Below are positions 37,911 to 49,900 of a stretch of DNA of 64,000 bases, piece after piece. The notes below the pieces were generated by a model. The model was not told the origin of the DNA, searched no databases, and was given only the letters and a program-made list of their open reading frames with translations. This stretch comes from Archilochus colubris (lineage: Eukaryota; Chordata; Aves; Apodiformes; Trochilidae): positions 120,264,467 to 120,328,466 of the forward strand of contig CM041084.1 of assembly GCA_023079485.1 (NCBI GenBank), read 5' to 3'. Each line of letters starts with the position of its first letter. Positions within the stretch are counted from its first letter, which is position 1. The translations under genes and the position numbers were made by a program.

Positions 37911-39736
37911 GGAGAACATCTGTGGTAAGCCTTCAGGCACTGAAATATTTGGGTGGAGATAACTCAATTGTACATCTGAGTGAGTAATTTCTGTCCTGGC
38001 ATAGGGATTCGCCTTCCTTTGAAGGCTGAAAGGAGCTATATGGCTTTTAACCTGGGCTGAACTTTAAAGAGCTGCTGACGACTACTGGAAAACCTTACAA
38101 AACCTTACACAGAAATAGTTCTCTCTCTGTCTTATTGTCTCCTGAAATGTATCATTAAACAGAACAGTTCAATCTAAAATATGCAGTGCAGTTCTTCCAG
38201 TCAGAGAAGTAAAACATCAGGCAATTCAAATGATGCATATGTAAGCATTAAAAGGAAATGATTGTTGTTTTTGTTTTTGCAAAGGCTTCCAAAAAACCTT
38301 TCCTTGCTGATTAAACCAGCATTAAGTGAGATTTATGGCACAAAAATATGGTTTAATTGTTTCAGATCCCTCCTGTTTTGTCCCAATACCTACAAAAGCT
38401 TGGCAGCTCAAGCTCTGAGAACACTGTCTGCAAGTCTGACTAATATCTATCCCATTATTTCATTGTACATTCCATCTTTGTTCTAATGGCTCACTTTTTC
38501 ATATTGAGGCCATAAAGTCTTAGCCCAAAGGACATATTTTTATTCTGTATTTGTCTGGATCCAGGCATCTGAACCTCCATTGAAACAAACAAAAATATCA
38601 CAGGTATATTTAGAAGCAGAACATTGATCACAATTTTCACTGAAAAATGGTAGAATTAATTTCCTTTGGATGTTTGTGAACTTACTGCCTTTTGTCAGCG
38701 TCTAAGCTGCACACAGATGCCTTCAATTATCTTTAACTCTGTATGTCTAATCAGTAACATTACAACTGACTTCACATCCAAGTAACTTGGGTAGAAACCT
38801 AATAAGTTATGCTCTGTATTTTTCTTTCTTGTGGTTAGATGCCTGTTTATTCAGGTAAGAAGTTAGAAAGCTGATACTATTGAGTATGACACTTGCTCCT
38901 CAATCATATTATCCCATTATGCAACTGCACATATCCCTTTTTCATTTCCTCCCTAAGTGTAGGTTAGTATTGTTTAAACCCTGGCTCTTGTCTCACTGTG
39001 ATTTGGGAACTTGCCATAAAGCAATGGTTGTGGGATACACATCTATCCCCTAAAATGATGGTATAAAAATTCAATAAAGGAATTGTAAAAAATGGACCTC
39101 CATCTATCTGAATTAAATGGGGAGAGATTGGCATGAAAAGCAGGTTTTAATTTCATGTCTCTGGTTCTTTAAAAAGGCTCCACATCTACTTCTGCATATG
39201 AATTTCTCCCCATGGGTAGGCACTACTTTAATTTCTTTAAAGGCAATCATTAAATTTTCCTGTTTCAAACATGAGTTGTAATCACAATGTAAGACCTGTC
39301 AGAATTTCTTCCCCAAAGTAGAGTTACAGATACAGTTTTTAGGTTAAAGAAGTTCTGAATATTATTTGAAGAAAAATTCAAGTAACTCAACTCATGAAAC
39401 TCAAATGTGGAAAAAAATTTATAGGCATTGGGTGTAATGGCATTTTGAATGAGGCCTCACGTAAGTAATTGCAAGACTGATGCCTAACACTTAAGCCTAT
39501 CTTGAAGTTCATTGTCTGTTGCAGTGAGATAAAAAAAAATATCCCTGCAGCAGCTGCAGAAGCTTAGAGCTTTGCAAATAAAGTGCTGCCTACATCACAT
39601 TGTCATTTTAGTAATCCAGTTTTAAAAATGTTGGTAGGTTATGGTAATTAGTGTGTTATGGACTAATCAGTAAGTGCAATTTGGAAATAAGGAACATAAT
39701 TTTTAAAACATTTTCATGCAAAGGTGTTCAACAAGG

Positions 39737-39763
39737 TACTATATTGTACACCACAATATAGTA
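39737..39763. repeat. Perfect 11-bp hairpin, 5-nt loop
   Basis: TACTATATTGT (39737-39747) and ACAATATAGTA (39753-39763) are exact reverse complements around ACACC. Confidence 0.85.
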
Positions 39764-39972
39764 TTGTTTGAAAGAATGTGATCAGATAATCTGAGATACT
39801 ATTTTAATCTGGCATTTACATTACAGTTCAACTCTATGAACTTGACATTATTTTGTATGGAATACATACAAATACAGATGGTCTTAATCCTGTAATGTCA
39901 TACTACATGTTGGTTGGAATGAGTGATTTAGCAAATTTAGCAAACATACTCTTTCAATTAGGTGGCAGTGCC

Positions 39973-39998
39973 AAAAAAAAAAAAAAAAAAAAAAAAAA
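39973..39998. repeat. Poly-A run, 26 A
   Basis: The longest homopolymer in the window, followed by GTGGGG and A8. No retroelement body is recognised upstream. Confidence 0.95.
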
Positions 39999-42108
39999 GT
40001 GGGGAAAAAAAAGTTGCAAGGTATTTGGCCTCTATTGAATTACATGATTGATACCCTTGCATAAATATATTTCAAAATTTTGGGCCTGCTTCAGCAGAAA
40101 ATATCCATAGCCTTCCGGGTCATTGCAACCCTGCTGGCTGCATGGGGAGCCAAGGTTGTGGGAGGAAAGCAAGCAAGAAAGAAAGAATGTTAATGGTTAG
40201 AGGCTGCAAGGCACTTCTCAAAGGGAATTCCTATCTACACCTCTGTCCCTGTGGCTCTGTGCCACTGTCTTTAGTTTTGATTAGTTCAGATTATTAGCTC
40301 AGATTGTCTCCCCTACATTAGACACAATGAACATATGCATATTTAAGCAGGCCACAGGATGTAATAATTGCTTTAGACTGGATTGAGGGAATAAAGAGGA
40401 AGGAGAAAAGGATGTCTACTGAAAATGGGACAGGTAAATATAATCAAAGTTATTTTCAGGTTTTTTAGTTGGCTTTATTCTTTTGTCAAACATGGACTGC
40501 TAGGTCTGATCATTATAGGCAATTAATTTTCTTACATGAATCTGTGGAAGGCTCTGATGTGAGAGTGCTTCAGTACTTTATTAAATGGGCTCTGGTTTTG
40601 GTTTGATACAAAAGAGAGCACAAAAGTTTTTGATCAGTTAAATAACTTCTTTCCATTTTTCCTTCTGTTAGAAGCAAATAGTGGCTTAAAACTCACTTTT
40701 AACCAAACTATCCAGAAGGCTGATCACCTTCCATTGTACTGTTTGCTAAATAAGGTTAGAGAATGCAGCCAATTGCAAAGCCTTTTTTTTTTTGGTGATA
40801 GAACTTCACCCTTTTCACATGGAATTATATACAGCTCAATGTCACAATCAAACTTCTTCTCACTGAAGCAGTTCTGATTTCAGGTCAGAAAAGATCACTC
40901 CATACACCTACTCTGACTAACACAGACCATACAACTGCACCCCTCTCATTCCTTCACCAGTACTATCACTTCCATATGGTTTATTAGCTTGCTTAGCAGT
41001 AGAATTCTTAACTATTCAGCTCAGAATCCTGTCTCCTTTTCTCACAGGTCATTTAAATCACTGTCCTGAAAAGAAAATGACTGCCTAGCATCCATGTTGG
41101 AGAAATCACATCAAAAAAGAATAGAAATGTGCATCTTAATTTATTTATTCAGCAAAGTTTATAGAAAAAAAATGCTGGTTTTATTGAATAGTCTGCAACA
41201 AACACAGAGGACAGGTGGTATTTTCAAATGAAGCTGTTTTAAAGTAAAAACTTAAGTGGAAATCTAATAACCTATTTAATTCTTTAGGACTTGATTCAGG
41301 AAAATAAAATCTTTTATTATTGCACTACAAACTTGGAGAATTAAATAATAATATTTCTATAAACCTTATGCAGAGTGAAAAACCAACATTTATTTGAAAA
41401 CACTCTGCATGTTTGTATTTCAGACATCAGGCATCTGTGATTTCATCTTAAGTGGTTTAAAATAGATCACATGCTGAATACTTACAGTCTTGTTAGTAAT
41501 TGATATATATATTACTGAAAATATTTCTTCAGAGATCTTCCCACCAGTTATAGATGTTACTAACATATGATGGCAGCAGCCAAAGAGTAGAGAGATATGA
41601 TCTAGGTTCTGCTATTCTATTAGCAGGTCTTAACCTCAATAATTTTTGTTCAGAGAGCAAGCTAAGAAAAATAGGTCAAGTGGAAAATGGAAACACCAGA
41701 AATCTCAGAACAAAGACTGTTGTTATAAAAGCTTCATCCAAAACAAACCTTGGAGTTTTTTAGATTTGTCCATTGATATCCTCCCACTAGGAGATAAATA
41801 AGTATTATGTCTAATCTGACTAATTATTATCAATGTTATTTAATGCCACTGTTACAGTTGTCATTTTAAATTAATTATTTTACAATAAAAATAAAAAAAC
41901 CTACATGTCTTAGTCAAATTTGAGATGTACCAGGGAGAGTAAAGTAGCTCCACTGAAGTCAGTCAGGGTTGCTCATAGCTCGATGTGGAAGTTTTACATG
42001 CACAAGCTGTGCTGGCTGAAGTCTTTAAGACTTCTGGCTCCCTGATCCTGTCCACCACCTGGAGGTTACTGCCCTCACAACTCTGCCAGCAGGCAGGAAC
42101 TTCTCTCT

Positions 42109-42184
42109 TTAATTCACTTCTGGCAAAATTGGCAAAGTGAACTCAATTGACCTTTTGCAGGTAGCCTTGCCAGAAGTGGATTAG
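42109..42184 (+). other. 76-nt hairpin of pre-miRNA-like size
   Basis: Positions 42109-42126 (TTAATTCACTTCTGGCAA after the first T) pair continuously with 42167-42184 (TTGCCAGAAGTGGATTAG) as RNA. There are 18 pairs including two G-U (42114-42179 and 42109-42184), with a 12-bp perfect core CACTTCTGGCAA / TTGCCAGAAGTG. The inner part can add a short stem, GCAAAG with CTTTTGC (one bulge). Size and one-arm-long stem suit a miRNA precursor, and the minus-strand transcript would fold similarly. It does not match a miRNA that I remember. Alternatives are the terminal repeats of a tiny MITE or a random or template-switch inverted repeat. Confidence 0.35.
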
Positions 42185-42416
42185 TGACCAACATGATGCC
42201 ATCTGCCAAAGCTTCAGGGTCCTTAACTTCTTACAGAAGAACAGTGCAATGACTTTGTGAAATCAATATCTATGCATGGGCTGAGAAGACATAGTAGACT
42301 TGATGAAATAAGCAAATTGTGAAGTAAATGAGGGAATGAGAGCAAAGTAGACAGACCAAATTGCTTAGTGAGTGTGAAAACAGGCGGTCTCCCATTCCAT
42401 TTCTGAATATTGTAAG

Positions 42417-42660
42417 ATACTGGAGGTTCAGAGTAGGCAATGAAGAGTATTGTGATCTTTAAGGCTCCTTTTTCTTCCTCAAGAGACCCTGCCCCAAAGA
42501 CATTGACTTCCATTCAGAGCTGTCCAAGATCAGCACTGGAAATGTTTTTTACCCTTCAGTCGCACCTACGAGCTCTTAGAGGACCTGAAAGAAACTGCAC
42601 TCTAAATGTCATGCCTAGGGAGGGGGCACATAAAAGTTGGCTTGACTTGGGACTAAGATA
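42417..42660 (+). repeat. Unnamed interspersed repeat, copy A (inverted relative to copy B)
   Basis: This 244-bp segment is the reverse complement of 46701-46943, with about 20 differences (roughly 92% identity by hand count), mostly transitions, and a single 1-base gap. Similarity starts and stops sharply at both ends. A frame of 73 codons is open in this copy (from ATG 42440), and most of it is open in copy B. Between them I count five amino-acid replacements and five silent changes before the gap, which is too few to argue for selection. The family is not CR1 by any block I know. It could be an internal or LTR part of an endogenous retrovirus, or a retrocopied untranslated region. Confidence 0.85.
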
Positions 42661-44580
42661 GACTGTTTCTACCTAACAAGAAAAACTGCATATCATCAAC
42701 AGGAATCCAACATCCAGATAAAAGAAAACATATGGAAAATTACTTTCCAATTCTTCTTTTTCTAAAAACAAAACTTCTGCCTGTACCGTACAGTATTTGT
42801 AATCTAAAACTATAGAAGATGCAAACTAGAGTGGTATCCCACTGACTTTATATGGTGTACAGTCTTTCTGCTCTGAAGTTCTACTTCAATTCAACTTGAA
42901 AAATTGGTTAACTTCAAATCTTACAGTCCTATAGGAAAATATGATACAAAAAGAAAGAATGATCAAGTAGCACAGCAATTCTAGTTTTTCAGTCAAATAA
43001 GTGAACCTGTGACTGGCATTCTAAAGGACTTCTGTTATAAAATTATGGAGACTTGCCTATTGAGGCAAGGGAAACGAAACAGAAACAAATTCATGTTGAT
43101 TAAATAAGAATGGTACATTACTCTGGACTGGATTTAGTAGCCATATGGCTGTCCTGTGGAAATATCTATAATTAACTATATGCAAGAAGGAGAATTTAAA
43201 ACGATATGTAAAGTTCTGGAAAATAACTCCCGTTCTTCTTATTCTCATTGGTACTTTCATTGATAGAGACTGTCTTCTTTGGAGTGGAGGATCATGAACG
43301 ACTTCACTCAGGACAGTCCTCAGAGGTAAACTTTATTGTTCATAACAATAGAATCAGCACTATGTTTCTGGCTATTATGAGCAAGCTGATCACATAATAA
43401 GAACTTGGAAGGTGTCACTCAGTGGTCTCCAGAGCTGGAAGTAATCTGCTGCCAGGGGCAGATGTGAGACGAAAATATGTTAGAGATATAAATATGGAAA
43501 AAATGACAGTCTCAGAGCTCTAGAGAGGTAAGCATTGCATTTTTCTGATCTAACATAGCTTTCAAAAAATAGTGTGTTGTAGGAAAAGAAATGAATCTTG
43601 TTTCTGCTGTGTTTAGTTTTGAGGAAATTTTATATATCTTTATTTCCTTAAAAACAAAAATTGCATTATGACAGGATGAGAAATAGAGAATCTGTGCCTA
43701 AGTTTTAGGTAAAGACCCTTAGCATAGTAGCATGCCTCTGTTCATAGGTATCTAGCATTGTTCAAACAGAGAGATAAGAAGAAAGTCAAACTGCAGATAA
43801 GACAGAAAATTTTAAAGGATTAAATATTTTAAAAGCTACAAAGTATGTCAAAATTTAACTAAATCAACAGCTTAAGTATGAGAAATAGTTTTATTACAGA
43901 ATAACTGAAAACTGAAGGTACCCCACAGTACTGAGGCCAGCCTTGAACTGATCTAACAACTTTATATAAAAGACAGTAATGGGAAAACTGACAGCCACCA
44001 TCTTAGTAGACAGAGCATGGACTGAAACAGGGATCTGTAGAACTGTGCATGAACTGTTTGTTACACCATTTGTTAAAGAGATGAGACCCCAAGGCTGGGA
44101 ACAACTTGTGTAATCTCTGAAGTGGCAGAGAAGGGACCCATCACACATTTTCACACTCAAGTGGTGAACTTGCTGACTGTATGTGCAGACTTTATTTAAG
44201 GTACTGAGCTGTGCTGTCTATAGTAAATAGCTTCAAACAGAAGCCATGTTCCCATTAATGCTCTTGAATGCAGCCTTCTAGTACCATTAATCCTGTAAAT
44301 CACCACAAACTTATCAGTGCTGGGTCCTGAAACAATATTAGTCACTCCAGCACAAACCTGATTTAACATCATTTACTTGCTGATTACTGTGGGGGGAAAA
44401 AAAATACCAAACAACAAACAAACAACAAAACCACAAATAAACAAAAACCCATCCTCCCAAAAAAGCTTAGCTCTTCTGACCTTGATTTTGAAGGGGCATC
44501 ACATTTCTCTCTGTGTCCAACCCAGTCAATCAGTTCAATCCTTTGTTTATTTTTTACGGAGCTGCATCAGGTCCATGTCT
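42661..44580. other. Gene-free unique AT-rich sequence
   Basis: No gene or transposon supported. It ends in an A/C-rich low-complexity tract at 44391-44460. Confidence 0.7.
44391..44460. repeat. A/C-rich low-complexity tract
   Basis: G6A8, then AACAAAC-type sequence. It lies about 120 bp before the minus-strand CR1 fragment, but no direct link to it is visible. Confidence 0.8.
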
Positions 44581-44708
44581 TACCTGTACTGAGGGCTCCA
44601 GAGCTGGATGCAGTGCTCCAGGTGAGCTCTTACCAGAGCAAAGTGGAAGAATCACCTCTCCATCTGCTGGTCATGCTTCTTTTGATGCAGCCCAGGATCC
44701 TCGTTGTT
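44581..44708 (-). mobile_element. CR1 LINE fragment
   Basis: Read on the minus strand, this is the CR1 segment running from 'CTGGGCTGCATCAAAAGAAGC' through the 'GGTGATTCT' block to 'CTCACCTGGAGCACTGCATCCAGCTCTGGAGCCC', as I recall the consensus. On the plus strand the blocks are CTCCAGAGCTGGATGCAGTG, CTCCAGGTGAGCTCTTACC and TTCTTTTGATGCAGCCCAGG. Both ends are truncated within the element, leaving only about 130 bp. It lies between the two inverted copies of the unnamed repeat. Confidence 0.88.
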
Positions 44709-46700
44709 ATTCTATATTACAATACTCTAATACATAACTCAATTATTTTTATTTAAAAGTTGCTGCAATGTAATTTTAAAAAGTATTTCTATGAAGAATG
44801 CATCAGTATATCCTATGACACAGCAAATCTTGGGACACAGCACTTGGCTTAGAGTCTCTGTTACTTAATTCATATGTACAGCATCACTGAAACTGTTGGC
44901 CTTCAACAACTTAAAAAAAAAAAAAGAACTTAAAAATCATCTAGGATTTCATCTCAGCAAAAAGATTCATAGCTACTATCAGTGGATAATAAATTTAATA
45001 CACAAGCTTTGAGATGCATTTTTTTCTCAGCCTCTATTGGCTGCAAGAAATGAAACAAAAAGGAATCTTATGTTTTCTATTTTTATTAATTCAACTTAAC
45101 CAAAAGAAAATGTCGATTTGGGTCAGTAGTGGTATCTGGTCAGGTTTTTGGGTAGCTTCCCTGACAGCTTTATTGCTCGGTGAACACAAATTAGATTCAG
45201 TATGGCCCATTTGGATTTGGTATCTTTCTTGATATAAGAATATGTGCTAATCAGTCAAGAAAACATGGAGCATATGCTGGTTTGGCCAGGAACTGACCTG
45301 CTTTGAGTTTGATCCATGTCACCTCCTTGTTTCTATTTCTATGTGACTGCTGAGGACTCAGCAAACATGTTCATATGTTATTTTATTCTATGGTTGTTAC
45401 AAACTCATTTTTCATCCTAACCTAATTAGCAGTAAGTGATGTCAGCAATCTGAGAAGACTGTAAGAATGGTTCACTCATAATTATTCATGCTTCTAATGG
45501 GAAAAAATAACCCTTCCAACATGTTTTCTGGTCTCATGAGTGCAATGTGTAGCATTCCACTATTCAATAAGGTAAAGTAGGATAATTTCCTCACTCTTAT
45601 TAAGCCTGTAGGTCATGACTACATTGAAAGTTTGGCCAAGACCCAAGTCCATGGCTTTATCTTGGAAAGCCTTGTCTCTGTCTATCTATATACTAGAGGT
45701 CTACTACTTCCATGTCCACACAGTTTAAGAAAATGCCTCAGTTATTCTGAGTTCTTAGATGGCTACAAGTTTCAAAATATCTTTCTCATCAGATAAGGAT
45801 TCCTCCACTGGACTGCAAGGCACACGTTGGTAACTGCAGCCACAGAAGTACTGTTTGGCACTGGACTGATCCTTAATTTTTCATCTGGAATTTACTGTCC
45901 TGGAAAAGGTCTCAGGAGCATTGCTGGCCCACTTCAGTGTAACGACAACCAGATGCGGTTTGGCAGCAGTTAGATGGGGTAAATCAATTCCACTGAAATG
46001 GAACAAGGGATCCATGATCCCACTTTAGGAACTGTTATATTTCTGCTCCTCAAGCATTTTTTTCTTCATGGCTTCCTATCTGTCACCTAATGTCCAATTT
46101 ACCTGTTAGAAGGCATTTGGGTTTGCCTAGAAGAGTGGATTGTAATCTTGGTTTTGATGCTACTTGAAGCTGTGATCACAGAAAACATAACGTGTTCACA
46201 AGAGACTGGTAAGTGATTCCTAGTTCAAATAGGGCACAAGTTTGAAGAGTTAGGTCCACAGAAATTATAGTACAAAAATCAAGAAACATTAGAACAAACT
46301 TGGAAATTTGACCTTTATCACTGTACATAGAAACATTGTCATGGAAATAAGTATCTTGAATGAAGCACTAGGAAAGTATTGGAATTTTCTTGGTATTTTG
46401 CTACATGACTTTGTATGAGTTACAAAGATATTTCTTTCTAAATCTGGTTATGGAATTTTACCTCCATCACTATTCACTTGGCTGGAAATTAGGTAGCTTC
46501 ATTCCATTATTTTAACAACTTAAACCTAATTTCATTATTTCCCAATATATAGTAATGCTGGGTTTATAAATTACTATATAACCAAGAGTAGCATAGATAG
46601 TGCATAGCACTGCAGTCACTGATAATGTAGACAAGATGAACCATGTTGCTCTTCATTCAGAATGGATTCATGAGTGAAGTGGAAGATTTCAGCCAGGAAA
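44709..46700. other. Gene-free unique sequence between CR1 fragment and repeat copy B
   Basis: No gene, transposon or notable structure supported. A short A13 run lies near 44912-44924. Confidence 0.65.
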
Positions 46701-46943
46701 TATCTTAGTCCCAAACCAAGCCAACTTTTATGTTCCCCCTCCTTGGCATGACATTTAGAGTACAGTTTCTTTCAGGTCCTCTAAGAACTTGTAGGTGTGA
46801 ATGAAGGGTAAAAAACATTTCCAATGCTGATCTTGGACAGCTCTGAATGAAAGTCAATGTCTTTGGGGCAGGGTCCCTTGAGGAAGAGAAAGGAGCCTTA
46901 AAGATCATAATACTCTTCATTGCCTACTCTAAGCCTCCAGCAC
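46701..46943 (-). repeat. Unnamed interspersed repeat, copy B (inverted relative to copy A)
   Basis: This is the reverse complement of 42417-42660 at about 92% identity. The minus strand carries an open frame (46705-46920) equivalent to that of copy A until a 1-base gap changes the last ~15 codons. The flanks of the two copies are unrelated, so each looks like an independent insertion, or one inverted duplication with sharply defined ends. The two copies face each other across 4.04 kb. Confidence 0.85.
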
Positions 46944-49900
46944 CTCTAGTACTAGGATTAATAGATTAATCATTAAACATACTTTTTGGTCAGTCATCCA
47001 TATAAGACTCAGATATATGACATAAAAATGCAGGTCTTAGCAATTCATAGATAGAATCACCATATTTTTACTTCTTTGCATAAACCAATGGAATATTTCA
47101 AAGCAATGTAAGGTTCACTTCAACTTTTTTGGCACCATCTATTTTATTGTTTAACAAAATCATGATAACAAGGCCACTACTTAATCCCTGTACAATAGCA
47201 ATGCATCCTCTTGCAAAGCAAAGATCTTTGCATATAAAATAGGAAGTACATTTCTGACTTTTAGCCAAAAAAAATCTATTGTTTTTTAAAACTATCTTAG
47301 AGTTTTAAACAGTTCAAAGAAACTCAGAAATTGTGATCAGTATGTCTAGATTCCCCAGAGCTGACTGAAACATGTTAAGTGAAATTTTAATTGGATGAAA
47401 TATACTAGTACATCAGAGCTAAAAATATTTTATAAGAAGTAATGACTGTTGAGAGAGATCATGCTGGGAGAGGAGAAATGAGGTGATAATTCTCCAGCAT
47501 TGTAAGTATTGGGAAACCAGGCTTAAAGAGGATTTGAACTGTAACCCTTGGACAGCATCCCAGTAATCACCTCCTGTCCCAGTAATGAAGTAGGAATTTA
47601 TACATAAGTTTGAAAATTGATGATTCAATACCATTTCATTGAAAGAAAATGTATCCAAAAGCCTTTGTTTGTATACCAGTGCAGTACAAAATACTTTCAA
47701 ACTCCACAAAAGGTTGTCACAAAATGGGACCACTATTCTTTGGTCAAGTCGGAGATTTTAACACTGTTTATTTAAATAAACATACTTAGTATGTTTGCAG
47801 CTGAAAAAACAAAACAAAACATGGGGATAAATCTACTTACAAGGGAAATTACAGAGTTCAGTGAAAAACATTTTTCATTTTCAAAGTCTTGCATGTAGGG
47901 TATTGTGCTCCATTGGGAAAGTTCCTTCAGGAAGCAGCAAACCTACACTATAAGGGGTTTAGTCCAGTTCCACAGAGACTGCTGGTAAACTCATAGGTTA
48001 TTGCTTTATTTGAAAATCTCTTACTGCAGGGTCCATCCTTAGCCACTGCTGTCCAAGGAGACACAGTGTGATACTTTTACAAGTGTGAGGTTTTTCTTTT
48101 GTCATCTGTTTTCTTCCACATCCACAGCCTTTGCCTTGGATGACAGTATCTGTGAGTTTCATCCCAGAACCACAAAACTGAGTTTTACTAGGTCAGTAGT
48201 TTTGGTGTTTAAAGATACAATGCAAGATCATACCAAAAAGAAGAAAAATTAACATAGCAAGAAGAGATCATCCTAGTTTACATTTACTGGGTGTCATAGG
48301 TCTTCTTCAGTGGAATTTTTAGAGCAGCCTCAAATTTCCATCTTCACCAAGAATTCCAAAGACACAAAGTGAAAGGATTTTTGCACTGCTATTGTTAACT
48401 TTGGTTGCTTCTAGAATCCCACACAGAAATGTTTATTCCCCTGAACAGTGACTGCTTTTCATGGCTTCCCTGTGAGGTGACCCCTGGATGACCACACATT
48501 CTGTCTCTCCCTTTTCCAGCAACAGCTGGGTTCTGAGTTGGGTGATCACCAGGCAATGATACCTCTTTCCTTTCAAATTTTCATTGGGGTCTAATGAGGT
48601 TTTAATTTCTTTAAATATTGAAGAGTCTTGGAAATAATTTTCTTGAAATTACATGGCACCAACTTCAGATGCAAAACAAAGCAGTGTGGATGCAGTGTAA
48701 TATATCCAAGCTCTATGTGGTGGGAGGAAAACTGTTTATTGTAAATAGCAGTATTCTCAAAAAAAAAAAAAAAATTATTGTTCAGGACATTATTGTCCAG
48801 ATTTCATTCTCCTCCTTAAGTGGTTCATGTGGGTAGCAAAACTAAGTACTTTCAATAAAACCAGTCCTGAATAAATGTGCTTTTGACCCTGGATGAGATG
48901 AGCTTAATGAATCAGCAGAGGGAGAACAACATAAGCCTGCCCCAGTCAGCTATGTCAACATAACTCCTTTACACTGAGAAATTTCGTGAAAATTACTGAA
49001 AATACATTCTCGTGTTTTTATTAGATGTGATAATCCTAGCATTAGTCCCTACAGAGTTTTTAAAACTGTCTGCTATATAAGCAGTGATTTGGTTTAATTT
49101 TGTATGTGGTTTGTGTAGACATGCTGTGTTCTCCATGGCAAGAAATCTTATGTATGCATACTAGGGCTCACAACTTCATGCTAAAGGAAAAATTATCTCT
49201 AAGGCAACCTATAGGTGTAGAATCTCTGTTTATTTCACCTTTTCATAATTATTGCCTTTTTGAGGTTGATAGTAAAAAAAATTGAAAATTGCCATTAGAG
49301 GGAGCAGGTATGGTGCTGTATAAACACAGCCAACTGATCTGCAGTGTAGAGGAGGCCACTAAAACCACTAAAACCCCCGTGAAACAGCTTCTGTGTCTTG
49401 GTGAAAATTCATTAAGAGTCTCCCAGCTGATTAATGTGATTTCTGCAGTGGCAATGAGGGAAGTAACGTGTAAAAAACTTGATAATTAAACATCAAGAAC
49501 AAAACATGCAAGAAACAAAGTATTCATTTCCAGCATCAGTTGAAATGTGTGTTCCTCATAAGGGAAAAAATTCATCAGTGTTTAGTGATACAACAGCACT
49601 GGTGGACAGGACAGAAAATATGTGGGGAAAATGGTGAGAACATCATGATTTCATTTTACTTCTAGCTTTATTCTTCTACACACCAATAGCACAAGTGTTT
49701 CAATGAATTCAGCCTCCTACACTTTCTCTGAAATAAGATAGGCCATAACTCACATAGCAAAAATCCACAGTGTACTTAAACATCTCCCAAAAAAGTTACA
49801 AATGCAAGCTTCAGAGAAAACTAGGTGAAAGAATTTAAGAATACTATGGAAGGAAATGCAGAAGGCTGATTTCTTCCATGTTCTCACTGTATTTTCACCA

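Larger units (their letters stand above)
31451..42108. other. Gene-free unique AT-rich sequence
   Basis: No gene or recognisable transposon supported in about 10.6 kb. It holds an A/C-rich tract (32549-32636), a T/G-rich tract (36345-36381), a T16 run (34957-34972), poly-A runs of 21 (37890-37910) and 26 (39973-39998), and a hairpin at 39737-39763. All open frames are at most 103 codons and featureless. Confidence 0.7.

Noticed and set aside
39961..39998. Poly-A run as the tail of a processed pseudogene
   Set aside because: No transcript-like or LINE sequence is recognised upstream and no flanking duplication was found. The same applies to the runs at 28514 and 37890.
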